Below, piece by piece: positions 1 through 11,859 of a DNA stretch of 64,000 bases. Origin of the DNA: Chionoecetes opilio. Lineage: Eukaryota; Arthropoda; Malacostraca; Decapoda; Majidae. Under the pieces are notes generated by a model, which did no database searches, was not told where the DNA came from, and worked only from the letters and a program-made list of their open reading frames with translations. How positions within the stretch are numbered: position 1 is the first letter of the stretch; the number at the start of each line of letters is the position of its first letter. The stretch spans positions 12,501-76,500 of the forward strand of contig JACEEZ010005964.1 of NCBI GenBank assembly GCA_016584305.1. The letters are read 5' to 3'. The position numbers and the translations under genes were made by a program.

Positions 1-1264
1 GCAAAAGTTTCCCCCAAAAAGTCCCCCCAAAATACGTCGATTAAACCCCTGGCAAGATCCCAACCCCCTGCAACGCTGTTTGTTTTACCCCAAATGTCAA
101 CCAGCCGTACCTTAAGTTCATCATCAGGAAGCAAAAAGGAAACCGGGAAAATACTGAAAAAGATGACAACTCAGACGAGGATGGGGACCCCCTTTAGATT
201 TACGCAGGGACTTTAAAAAAATTTGGTAGATGCCCCCCAAACCCGCTACAGTCGAGGAAAACAGTTTTGAGTGGGGACGGGGCAATGATTGCATTACACG
301 GGAAAACCAAACCCTTCCCTCCCTTTTCCCTACACCCTGCCCTTTATCCTAACCTACCCTCCCCTCCCTGCCTACCCTTCCCCTACCTCCCAAACCCTTT
401 ACCTACCTGCCAAACCCTTCCTCCCTGCCTACCCTTCCCTTTCCGCCTCCCCTTTACCTACCTTCCTACCTTACCTACCTCCCTTCCCCTTTACCAGGGC
501 CAAACCACTCATCACGACTACAACGCTACTCCTCGTACCGTCCTAAACCATTCTTCTACTGCTACTCATCGTATCCCCCCTAAACGATCAAACAACAAAA
601 GGTAAAAAAAGAAAAATTTTTACTTATTTTATTTTTTTTAATTATTTTAATTTTTCTTATGTTTTTTTCACTTTTTCCCAAAAATCCAAATGAAGTCTTG
701 ACTATTTCTTTGTTTTTTTAAGGGGGAGGGGCCCCTTAAATTTTTTAGCTAGTGGGAGTGTTTCTCGAGATAGTGCAACCCCGGGCCTCTAGGTACAAAA
801 ATCCCCAACCCCCTTCCCAAAATTTGGGAGACCGCCTCCCTTAAAAAAAAATTCACCGCATTTCGTCCCCCCCCCCCAACAAAATCTAGTCAAAAAGGAA
901 ATACAATAGGTTAAATAGTGTCTGATATTGTGGGGGGGTGAAAAAATGTTAATTCCAAACATTTTCAATTTTTTGGGGTTCGTTTACTTCATGTTATAAA
1001 AAAAATAAATCAAAAAAAAAATGAGAAAAACGCGTTCACCTTTTTGCTTTTTTCAAAAATGTATAAGCCAAAAGTTAATTTTTTTGCCAGAATATAATAG
1101 CCCAAACGTAAGTTTTAAAATTTTAAACCAAAATGAGTTTTCTATCTTAACCCTTTAAAGGATTTATCGCATTCTGAATTTTATCTAAAAAAGTTATCGA
1201 AAATTTTTGACCGCGTTTTTCTTGGCTTTTTTTTTTTGGGCGCTTTGGCATTTAAATGTAAATA
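1..1264. other. Unannotated low-quality intergenic DNA
   Basis: No recognisable gene. Homopolymers are unusually long (runs of A, C and T) and the short open frames have biased, proline- or lysine-rich composition. Bases 310-500 are a pyrimidine-rich low-complexity tract built from CCTACC/CCTTCC-like words. The remainder is AT-rich filler. Confidence 0.6.
310..500. repeat. Pyrimidine-rich low-complexity tract
   Basis: Almost every base on the plus strand is C or T, in irregular CCTACCTACC and CCCTTCC words. Overlapping open frames in this tract exist only because the composition excludes stop codons, so they are not called as genes. Confidence 0.8.
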
Positions 1265-2955
1265 CACCCCTTTCATATATACACATATATAATATATAAC
1301 AATATAATTATATATACACATAATATTTTATATATACACATATATATATATAAAACACATATATATTAATATAACATATATTATATTATACAATAATAAA
1401 ATAAAATTCACATATAAAAAATTATATAACATATAATATATTTTAATACTTATATTATATTTTAACAATATATATTTTATTACAATAATAGTATAAAATA
1501 TATAATATATAACATAAAATTTTATTATTACAATAAAATATAAAACATATTTTAAAAAATATATACATATATATATATATATACATATATATAATATATA
1601 CATTATAAAATATATATACTATATATATATATACATATATAATATATAACATATATATAATAAAATATATATATATCATATTTTATATTATATAAATATA
1701 TATATATATTTTACATTATATATATATAACATATATATATATAATACATATATATATATATATAAATTTTATATATTATAAAATTATATAATATATACAT
1801 ATATATATATATCCACCATATATATATATATACACTTTATATATATATTTTTACACATATATTTTTATATAAAACATATTATAAATATACCTTTTAATAT
1901 ATATAAAAACCCCATATATTTATATCCCACATATTATATATATAAAACATATATATATAAATACAAATATATATATATATCCAAATATATAAAAATATCA
2001 CTTTATATATATATATCCACATATAATATATATCCCAAAATATTTTATACATATACCATATATATCCCCTATAAAACTTTAAAATACATATAACAAATAT
2101 ATATAATATACACATAATATACATTTTCACAAATATAACATAACACATATATATACATATCCCACATATTAAAACATATCCCACATTATATCATTACACA
2201 TTTAAACATATACACAATATATACATATACACATATATATACATATACATATTTTATACATATCCCTATATATTCCCTTTTATACATATATTATACATAA
2301 CATATATATATACATTTTCATATATATATAAATTACATATAAAATAAAACAAATACATATATATTCATATACATATATTTATACATATCCCAAAATTTTA
2401 TATAATAACATATATATATACTTTAAAACAATATATAAAAAATATACATATATATATCCATATACTATATATATACATAACAAATATTACATTTTACATA
2501 TTATATTTTATATACATATTTTAAAATTATAAAATAAAATATATATTATACATTTTATATATATTTTTAACATATATTATATATATCATAAAATTATATA
2601 AAAACATATATTTTATATATATAAAATTAATAAATTTTATACATATATATATATATTTTACTTATATATTTTAATAACATATATATATATATATAAATAT
2701 ATTATATATATCCCTAATTATATATAAATATATAAAATTTTCCCCAATTTATATATATAATATATAAAATTTTACAAAATATATATTTACATATTATATT
2801 ATACTATATAACATATACATCCCATATACTATACATACATATCCCTATACAAAAATATCTATAATAATATACTTACATCCCTTAAAACTTTATACATATT
2901 TTAATAAAATACATATATATATATACCATATATATATATATATATATATATAATA
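1265..2955. repeat. 1.7-kb AT-rich (TA)n/(CATATA)n low-complexity block
   Basis: The block is dominated by TATATA and ACATATAT words with occasional CCC interruptions and almost no G. It behaves as a long degenerate AT microsatellite. Open frames here encode only I/Y/M/K-rich peptides and are compositional. Confidence 0.9.
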
Positions 2956-4850
2956 TACACCTCTTTACGGGCCGAATCAATAGGGCGGTAAGAGTTTCCT
3001 TATTTTTAAAAAATTTCGTGGTGTCCCGGGCCCCCGTTGTTTACCCTTTCTATACTAAAAATGTTTTTTTTCTCACAAAAAACTTGATGATATTATATTG
3101 CATAAAAAAAATATTGCATTATCCAAAAAATATTGAATTTTGCATGTCAGAAATGACGTACGGCTTTTTGAAATGAACTTATCAAAAACTATGAAATACC
3201 CAATTTTGTCAGTGCCTTAAACTTTAATGTATATTACTCGGGGGCCTGTGGAAACCCCGGGTTAACACTGGAAATTGTTTTACAGTAAGAAAAAAAGTCT
3301 GGCACCCCCTGGGGGGGAACATGGTGACGCGCCAAAAATTTACGGATTGACCCCAAAACCCTGTTTATAAATGGGAAATTTTCCCGAATTATTTTATCAT
3401 TAATATATATATTATAATTTTTACATCTTGGCATATACCCCTGTAGGCGGGGCCCCCTCCGGGGGGGGGATGGAAAGGCCCTGGGGGTTTCACTAGAGGG
3501 GGTTCATTAAAAGGTTCACTGTGATGGTTGGCCCTCCCCCGGGTGGTGACGTAGCAGGTGCCACCATCGGGTTCCCTATAGATATGTCCCCCCTGAAAAA
3601 TTTCGATTTATCCTATTTTCTAAAAAAATTTAAATGAATACATTTATAGAGATTTTAAACATTTATATTTATCTTATCATCCAAGTTTTGGAGGGTAAAA
3701 GCAATAAAAGTTTAAAAGAAAGGAAGTTTAAAGCCCTGGGGCCCGGCTTTTTCTGTTTACCAAGCGAATGACACGGTGGAGATTTTGAAATTTTTCTTTT
3801 TAAATTAAGGAGGGCCCCCAAAAGGGATGTGCTAAAGGGGCTTATGAGGGTTTTTATGTTTTGAGTCGGGGGTGCTTTTTTCCATGGGTTTTTGGGCCCA
3901 ACCCTAAAATTATAAAATTTTGTAAAAACCTCGAAATTGGGAATAAAAATTTTAATTAAAACTTTTCCCATTGCGGACGGAAAATTGTAGTCGTGGCTCG
4001 TGCCCAATCCCAATCCCCTTTTTAATTTTTCTTCCCATACAAGCAAAAAAAAAAAAGGAAAAATAAGAAATAAATCCCTTTAAAACATGTGCGTAATAGA
4101 GAGGAATTACAAAGTTTTGTTATGAAGAAAAAGGAAAAGCAGAATTCAGGGAGCGAGAAAAGCAATGAAAAAAATGGGTCACCTGTAGGAGGTCACAAAA
4201 ATTGATTTGTTTCTTTTCCCCTGCAGTTGGTGTCCCCAAAAGTTTGATTGCCAAATAAGGGTGGTTACTTCCCACTTTTAAATCCCCGGGGGGAAGTATC
4301 TCCCGGGGGTCTGTGTGACGGCATGTTTGCTTATGTTGCTTCCCTTAAGGGAGTTTTAGAAAAAATTGGGAATTATCTTTTTACCCCCAGGGATGGAGCA
4401 AGCCACCGTACGACCCAAAAAAAGGGTTTTGTTTTTTCCCGTTTGCAAACTGTTTTTTTATCAGTTTTTTTTTTAAATTTCTCTTTTTTTGTATTTATCT
4501 ATTTTACTTTTATTTATTTATTTTATTTCTATCTATTTTATTTCTCCCTCACTCTAAAACTTTTATTTACGTTTTTTATATGTGTAAAAAATGAATAACA
4601 AAATTTCCCCTCTGTCGAGTACCCCCTTTTAAAGGGAAAAATATGGGGATACGCTATGTTGCGCGTTGGGGCCCTTTGGTGCCTTTATCTCCAGGTATTT
4701 GTCATTTGAGCCTGTGGTGGGGTTTACAACCCGTTACCCCGGAAAAAAGGGCCCAAAGTGACATCCGGGGTTACCCCAAAAGGAAAAAAGGGAAAATTTT
4801 TCCCCCCCCCATTTAAAAAAAGCCCGAAAAGGGGAAGAAAAAGCTGTCTG
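2956..4850. other. Unannotated intergenic DNA
   Basis: Nothing recognisable. Homopolymers are stretched and AT- and GC-rich patches are mixed. A 125-codon minus-strand open frame at 3669-4046 has no motif I recognise and lies in low-quality sequence, so it is not called. Confidence 0.5.
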
Positions 4851-4853
4851 GCT

Positions 4854-4939
4854 GGTCGCCGACTTGCCCTGGGCCCGGGTTCGAACCCGGGCCCAAAGCT
4901 TCGTAGCCCGGCTGCTACCCTAAAACCACGGAGGCGACC
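4854..4939 (-). repeat. tRNA-like head of a SINE
   Basis: Read on the minus strand, this begins GGTCGCC and ends GGCGACC, which pair as a perfect 7-bp acceptor-type stem. An A-box-like segment (TGGTTTTAGGGTAGC) follows the 5' stem. A perfect palindromic T-arm with a B-box core (GGTTCGAACCC) lies near 4880-4892. About 12 extra bases sit between the T-arm and the 3' acceptor strand, which is not normal for a functional tRNA. A tRNA-derived SINE promoter is therefore likelier than a tRNA gene. No clear body or tail can be delimited. Confidence 0.65.
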
Positions 4940-6830
4940 CCCTTTTTGAAAGGAGGGAGAAAATATTTTACTATTTAAAACAAAAATTAGTTAAAAAAGT
5001 CTTTATGTATTTCTACGAAATGACAGTCTATAAAAAATTAGGGTATATTTTCCCTCTGGGTTGGCCCTTACTTTAAAGAAACCCAAAAACACCGCCAAAA
5101 ACTCACGGAAAAATTTATTTGTTTTTTGTTTGACATTGTACAGTGTTTTTTTCTGGGATCATTATTGGGGCCGCCGCTAAAAGAGTAATTTTTTTTACCA
5201 ATCCCAGGGATTTTTCCCTTGGCATGGGGTTCCGTTTAAATTTGCATATTATGAAATAATTTTTTTTCGTTTTTTTGTTTTAAATTTATTAGTATTTTGC
5301 TTTATGTTCATAATATTACCCATCAAGGGAAGTGTGAAGAAAGGCGGTGAGCACTGTGAGGGTAAGGGTCCGGTCGGGAAACCAAGCACACCAGCATGGA
5401 TGGGAACTGTGGCGGCCCTTTCCCAAGGCGGCAACTCAGCACCCCCAGACACGCAGGGCCCGGTTGGGGTTTATGCCTTTTGAAAACCCCAGCAGAATTG
5501 ATACACTATTTTAAAAATAGTTATATCATTTAAAAAAAAGTCATTAAAAATTATTTAATTATTTTCAAACGTTACTAAGGAATTTTCATTAAAAACCCGA
5601 AAAAAATTTAAGTTTTCTTTTATATTTTCTGTAAAGATTAATTCTCTGCCGCCGCCGCGCCACTTGTAAAACAATGAGCTGCAGTCGATGCACTAAAACT
5701 CCCCTCCCTCTCCTGTTTACAGGGGGTAGGGCGGTTTTGGTTAAAACGGCTTTCTTTAATTACCTTTTGACGAGGAAAAAACCGGGGGTATTTGCAAAAA
5801 TTTAACCTTTTTCCCAGGACACTAAATGAAAAAAAATAAAATTTTAACGGTACCGACTTTATTTTCAAGTAACACTTTTAATTCTATCAAACACCAAATT
5901 CAGCCCTCCCTCTACTACCAACACTACCATCCCTACCATCCCTCTACCAACCCTTAAATACTCCATGCTCGTGAGGGCAACGTGAATATCAAAAAAAAAC
6001 TCAAACCTGAGATGGGAAAAATTTTTGTATCCCACTGTTGATTTAAACTTTTCAGTCCCCTCCTTGTTTTTTTACAGACCGCCACGGATGGAAAGGGAAA
6101 ATTTACGGGGGCGGGGCAGGACCCCCAGGTGGGTTTGTGGCTGTGGGAAAGGGCCGGGGTCAACCAAAGGATGTCTGGGAGACAAAAAGTCAAACACAAC
6201 CCGGGTATACATTTAACACAAAAAAATCAAAATTTAAAAAATATAGAAAAAAAACCACTAGATATAATATAATAAAAGAGGAAGCATGTTGGGCTTACCT
6301 ATTTTTATTGAACTATTCTTTTTTTTTTATTAATCAAGTCTATTAATCATGTTCCCGGTTTTGGGATTTTTTAAAAACCTTTTTTAAAAATCTGTAATCC
6401 AAATGCATGAACATGTTGATCGGGGGGGGGGTAAAAAATCAATTTAATAATCAAACAAATAGAGGCATAGGCCCGGGGGGCGTGTCACCTCGCCCACCCC
6501 ACACACCCCCTCCCGGGGGTCACCCCCCTAGTGTCGAGACCCCATGCTTTCTTCCCTCTAAAGAACTCCCCGACAGGAAACTCAACTTGCCCCCGCCCAC
6601 GAGCCTTGTGGGGGGCCCCCCTAGGGCCCCCCATGCCGGGTTGTCCCTACAACAAGGTGGGAAGGGTCGGTTTTAGGGGAGCGTGCCACATGAACATTTT
6701 AACCGAATTTTCGCTGAACGGGCTATGCAGGTAATAGGGCCCCAATTATCCCCCCGGTGGGAATCCTGATTTTTACATGTAATTTATCTGCGAAACCCCC
6801 AAAATTCTTTGAAGACACTTATTTCCAAAG
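4940..6830. other. Unannotated intergenic DNA
   Basis: I see no supported gene. The region contains stretched homopolymers and GC-rich patches (6470-6680). Short open frames overlap on both strands without recognisable motifs. Confidence 0.5.
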
Positions 6831-6839
6831 GGATCGATT

Positions 6840-9330
6840 CGCCTGTTCAAACGGCAATTTAGTGTCCATGTTCTCGTCCATAGAGTTTGGAAAAGGGATC
6901 AAAAAGCGACTTTAAGATCCGGATCTTTTTTTCCCCTTTTGCACAGGTACCGACAAAAGCCAAATACTCGTCTGACTTTGTCCAAACCCGTGGACATGCC
7001 AAAACCAAAAGAAGACTTCCCTTTACGTGACCCCCCGTTATTTGGGACCCGCGCTCCCAAAATATGAAAATTTTTCCAAAAATCCAATGTCCCCCGCCGC
7101 AAGCATTTAAAGACTGTACTGTGTCATCTAGTAAGTCCTAAAAACCTGGGGCCTTGGTCTTGAGCCAGAAGGCCTCAAGTTCCCCAAAAGGGTTTCCTCC
7201 TGGTGTACGCTCGAGAGCCATTTACCAGGGCCCCCAGCGACTAGCAAAAAATTATTGTATCAACCCGGCCCAAAAAAAAATCAAAAATCTTGTATTGCCG
7301 AGGGGTGCTCCCCCAAATTTTTTTGATCTACAACTTTGCCCAAAACCCCCGTTATACAAGTGTTGAAAAGGGAGGAACAAAGGGGCGCACCTTTTCCTCA
7401 TCGTGTTTTGACAGGAAAAAAGCTAGATACACTTCCCCCCCAAAAACACAGCACTCTCACTCCCGAATACAGGGCCCGTCATTAGAACAATAGTTCCCCT
7501 TTCAGGAAACCTGCGAAGTCGTAGAAGATCCCAGGGGTGACTCCGTGCACTGAGTCAAAAATCTTTTTTGAAAATCAACATAGGCTGCAAGCATTACTGT
7601 CGAAACTAAAGTCAGCTTTTCCCCCGGACCCCAAACCGCTAGGGTATGGGCCTTTATTGACCACTAAGGTGAACCAAGAATGCTGACTCCTGAGGGCTCG
7701 ATGATTCAAACAGGTGACTGCGGATCCTTGTCAGCAATGATGGGCAAGGGACCTTTTTCTGGCACGCCCGAAACAGTGGGAATACCACGGGAATTGTTAC
7801 AGTCCCCGAAAGGGGCCCCTTTTCCTTTTTCCCTATAGGGACGACCAAACCCTTTTTTTTGGTTTTGGTACTTTTGGGAAGAGGAATGGTTTCCCGATTG
7901 CCACACCCGGGAGTCAAACAGCATGCAAAACCCCGGATATGGTCTCACATCCACTTTGAGGAGGGTCCCCACTGAATTTCAAAAAACCAATAAACCTTTC
8001 CCCCCCTAACTTTGCTACAGCTTTTTCTGACTTTGTCATGGGGTTGGGGGTGGGTTTTTTTCAAGGAGATGATCACATCCCCTGCCATAAAATTTGTATT
8101 TTTAAGCTGCCCAATTGGGGGGGGTCCATTGTGGGAAAAACTGTCCAAAGTACTTAGACCCAAAGAACTATCTGCCCATCCCGTCGGACACGATGCCCCC
8201 CATGTTTTGCTCGGATAGCAAATCGCCCGAGATGGGGACTTTTAAAAAGGGGCTTCTTTAGGGCTCGGAGGGGAGGCCCCCGGTCATTTTGGGTTTTAAA
8301 TGGCCCCCGACCCCCTCAGCGCGGGTCCTGACATACCTCTCTTTGTTTTATTTTCCAGGGAAAAATTTTAGCTTTCGTGACAGAGCCCTGTACTTTTCCT
8401 GGTTTTCCCCCGCAAGCCCGGGAGCGGGGGCTCTTTTTTCGATATTATCCAGCGTCCCCCCGTCGAGGGGAAAACCCCTGCCGCCGTGCCTCGGGGACTC
8501 CCCCCAAAACCTCCTTGGGAGCCTGGAGATTTCCGTTAAAGGTTTTCCCCCAGTTCTACAGGGTCCCCGAGGGCGCCGATCACCTCAAAATGATTTGAGA
8601 TTCCCTACTCAAAGGGCACTTTTTGAAAACCCTTCAGCTTCTTTTAAAAGAAACACAGTATTGTTTTCCTCATGAGATTCTTCTAAAAATTACATGAAGC
8701 TTAAGTTTTAGCAACAACAGTCTGTGATCATTGCAAAGGAATCAGGACCCCGGTAAAAACCCTGCAGTTATGGAGGTTTCTCCAAAGAGTACTAACGAGG
8801 GTGTGGGTCCATCTCCTTAGCTACCCTCCGGAATTACTATAAACCCGTCGAAACCCGGGGCAGCTCTGGTTTTGTGATACCCAAAAACCCGCAATTCTCA
8901 AGCTTCTGGACCTCACGAAATTCAAAGGAGAAACTGTAAATGTTCCTGGTATCGAGCCATGGGAACCAAAACATAGCTCATAGCCATCTCTCTCAGTGCA
9001 GTAGTAGCATTTAAAAACGCCGGGAAAAAAAATGATTTGTCCCGAGGAGGACACTGGTTTTAATTTCACAGGGCGAGTTTAGCGTTTGGGAAAATCTCCT
9101 CTTGGTTTTAGCACCTCGTTAGGAAGTACACTGCAAAAAAAGACCTATATTGAAACATAAGGTGTGTTTCATCCCCAAACCCCCATTATACGCTTATAAA
9201 CCGGAATAAAATCAACAACAGCGGCTTTCGGTTTTTAAATGGAGATCCTATAAATACTTTCTCCTGCTGGAGCAGTATTTTTAGGTCTAACCCCCACTGC
9301 TTTTTTTTTGTGTCCCCCACTACCAGGTTT
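6840..9330 (-). mobile_element. Degraded non-LTR retrotransposon (LINE), endonuclease plus reverse transcriptase
   Basis: On the minus strand this reads, in pieces split over several frames, as an APE-type endonuclease followed by a reverse transcriptase. Around 8821-9069 there is an endonuclease segment with ERDGYELC followed by RSRSLRIAGFW. Around 7700-8000 there is a pre-RT segment with VWQSG and DCNNSRGI, typical of the block before RT motif 1. At 7490-7640 there are degraded words of the AAYVDLKKAFDSVH block, and at 6840-7400 the downstream RT and thumb. Base-level comparison shows the same family as the cleaner plus-strand copy at 48,556-49,405: shared words include GTTGTAGATCAAA and GGCTCAAGACCAA. 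The copy is full of frameshifts and stretched homopolymers. How much is genuine decay and how much is poor sequence cannot be separated here. Its 5' limit is uncertain and could reach about 9.87 kb. Confidence 0.82.
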
Positions 9331-9334
9331 TCCC

Positions 9335-10170
9335 CGTCCCCGAGAGTCCCCCTACTAACCACCAAAAAAACCTAATAAACTCGCCCGGGAGAAAAAGTAG
9401 TCGATGATCGTATGGGGCTCAGAAAAATTTTTCCCGGAACCCACAGTTTGAAAAATCTGGAGGTTTATCCCAGGAGTGATTCCCCGGGGGGTTCCACCCT
9501 GCAGGCCTAGGGGCCCCCCCACAAGAAAAAAATGGTCTAGGGGGCTCTCCTACATCATTTAGAGTGCGGGATTCCCGAGGGCTTTGTCTCGCACTCGTCA
9601 TACGCAACCCCCTCCCCATGCGTCGGCATTGGAGGGGTCTGCGTGGTCGGGCCTGTCGACAAAACCGGGTTGGGGCGCGGTTTCCTCTCCCGCGGATGTT
9701 GCCTTCCCCTCGATCTCTACTAAGTATTATCGTCGTGGCAATGAGCGAGTTTTTACGGGGAAGAGGTGCAATCCCCTGCCCAACCAATCTATTTCAGAGA
9801 TTGGTCTTACTGCTCGTCGTGGCCAGGGACGCAGAACCCCCAATTGGGATTAACCCCAGGCTGCCCACTTTTTCACCCATAGCTGTGGCTGGATGGCCAA
9901 TGAGCTTGACTTATTACTGAATTCATCTGCCCTGAAAAATGGTCTTATGTTTAGTCCATCTGGTTATCCAGCAAACCCTCCTCAATAGTAGAACCAGTGG
10001 TGGAGCCGGATTAGTCGCCAACGATCCAACCATGTGGCTGGTTGTACTACTGGGTTACATGTTACCAGTAGCAGATGACAACCCTTTCCAGACGACAAGT
10101 AATTCGATCGAGTAACGAATTGAAAGAATGATCATAACCCCCCAAAAAATTGTATTGTTTACGCAATCCA
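9335..10170. other. Unannotated intergenic DNA, possible 5' part of the minus-strand LINE
   Basis: Overlapping open frames at 9419-9920 could include the N-terminal part of the minus-strand LINE, but I see no diagnostic motif. Sequence quality visibly improves after about 9.9 kb. Confidence 0.4.
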
Positions 10171-10236
10171 TCTCTCTCTCGCTCTCGCTCTCGCTCTCGC
10201 TCTCGCTCTCGCTCTCGCTCTTGCTCTCGCTCTCTC
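10171..10236. repeat. (CTCTCG)n microsatellite
   Basis: About eleven hexamer units of TCTCGC with a (TC)n start and one TTG interruption. A minus-strand open frame of Arg/Glu alternation is a by-product. Confidence 0.95.
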
Positions 10237-10447
10237 ATGAACATATCAACTTTCAAGAAGTTAGGACGAATTAAACGAAAAGAAACGAAATTAGGAAGAA
10301 TTTGTTCGTGAATAAAAAAACATTCATGATTTACATATTACAATACGTTATATTAATATTACATATTACATTATTAACACATATTACGTTATCATAATGC
10401 ACTGCATTGCTTTGAAATAATGTTAGCGTATGTTTCCCTGCACATGT

Positions 10448-10801
10448 GGAGGCGGTTACCAGAGTGGTTATCGTCTCTGAGTTGTGTTCTCGGTGACTCG
10501 AGTTCGATCCCCGACGAAAACCAAAAATTTTTGCACCGTAGAATGGTCTAAGAACACTCACATGCACTGTCCATTAACTCTACCTTCGATTGCGAGTGCA
10601 TCGGAGGACACAGGGAGGCGGCATGAGCCTCTAATCACAGGTGTCACTATAAAATCCTGCCTGCGCCACCACGGCCGAAGGTCAACCAACCATCACAGCC
10701 CTCAAGTGAGCCTCCAGTACCTACCATCCGAGCCTTAAAAGGCACTGCCTACAGGCGTTATACGCACAAATGTAAAAAGAAAAAAGGAAAAGAAAAAAAA
10801 A
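10448..10801 (+). repeat. tRNA-derived SINE, plus strand
   Basis: The head carries a pol III A-box-like segment (TTACCAGAGTGGTTATCG) and, about 35 bases later, a B-box (GAGTTCGATCC at 10499-10509). An unrelated body of about 250 bp follows, ending in an A-rich tail (AAAAAAGGAAAAGAAAAAAAA) at 10774-10801. This head-body-tail order is the standard SINE plan. It would be transcribed by RNA polymerase III and mobilised in trans by a LINE. Target-site duplications were not resolved. Confidence 0.75.
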
Positions 10802-10932
10802 CATATTAAGAAATTTTTAGTTGGGTTGTACTTGGTTTCATTGACCACCTATGTACCCGTAAGTGAATAAGAAAAAAATAACATTCCTGTTATTGTATAT
10901 TTACCGACATGCAGTATTTGTATCTATCTATA

Positions 10933-11848
10933 CAGGGTGTAACACGAGTTTATGCAAATATTGATACAGGTGAAAGAACATGTAATTCTAAGCACAAAAT
11001 ATTCTATAACCATATGCTTTTTGAAGCTTCCTTTAGACGTGAGATGAAGTTAGAAAAATTAGCGCGGCCAGTAATTTCACCATGGCAGGCGGCTGCCGCT
11101 CGGTAACATTTTGAATGATTTAATCATAATGTTTACTAGTAATGGGGCATTACATTATCTTATAACAACACAATTGGTATTAATGGACATGTTTTTAATA
11201 AATAAGCAGTACATGAGAACAGCAGGGCTGTAATAAACAATACTGTAAAAGGTTACATGGCATTGTGTCAGGGAGGGGTAGGATGGAACACGTGACTCAG
11301 CTGATCGGTGTGAGGCCTCGCAGCCCAGTCCATCCTGCCTCCCCCCGTCCATGCCGCAGTTGATACAGGCAAATGCGAAACATGTCCATAANTGTAATAA
11401 ACAATACTGTAAAAGGTTACATGGCATTGTGTCAGGGAGGGGTAGGATGGAACACGTGACTCAGCTGATCGGTGTGAGGCCTCGCAGCCCAGTCCATCCT
11501 GCCTCCCCCGCCCCGACGCACTGCCACTTAGCCTTGTACAGTATTGTTTATTACAGCCCTGCTGTTCTCATGTACTGCTTATTTAGTAATAACATGTCCA
11601 TTAATACCAATTGTGTTATAAGATAATGTAAAGCCCCATTACTAGTAAACATTATGATTAAATCATTCAAAATGTCACCGAGCGGCAGCCGCCTGCCATG
11701 GTGAAATTACTGGCCGCGCTAATTTTTCTAACTTCTTCTCACGTCTAAAGGAAGCTTCAAAAAGCATATGGTTATAGAATATTTTGTGCTTAGAATTACA
11801 TGTTCTTTCACCTGTATCAATATTTGCATAAACTCGTGTTACACCCTG
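10933..11848. mobile_element. Mariner-type foldback/MITE with ~313-bp inverted repeats
   Basis: The element begins CAGGGTGTAACACGAG and ends with its reverse complement CTCGTGTTACACCCTG, directly flanked by TA on both sides (10931-10932 and 11849-11850). That is the target-site duplication of the Tc1/mariner superfamily, and CAGGGTG termini are common in mariner families. Inverted arms run 10933-11245 and 11536-11848. The 290-bp centre holds two direct copies of a unit of about 118 bp, starting at 11230 and 11394 (offset 164 bp). No transposase is encoded, so the element is non-autonomous. One N lies near 11392. Confidence 0.85.
11230..11512 (+). repeat. Internal direct duplication inside the foldback element
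   Basis: GTAATAAACAATACTG starts at 11230 and again at 11394. About 118 bp after each start are almost identical, including ACACGTGACTCAGCTGATCG. The N lies just before the second copy, so a local assembly duplication is possible. Confidence 0.8.
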
Positions 11849-11859
11849 TATGTAGTAGT

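Noticed and set aside
1328..2184. Open frames encoding I/Y/M-rich, membrane-like peptides
   Set aside because: Compositional by-product of the AT microsatellite; no other coding evidence.
4854..4939. Functional tRNA gene
   Set aside because: Good acceptor stem and T-arm, but the extra bases between T-arm and acceptor and the poor D-arm/anticodon region fit a SINE better.
10062..10256. Minus-strand frame with an Arg-Glu dipeptide repeat
   Set aside because: Translation of the (CTCTCG)n microsatellite.
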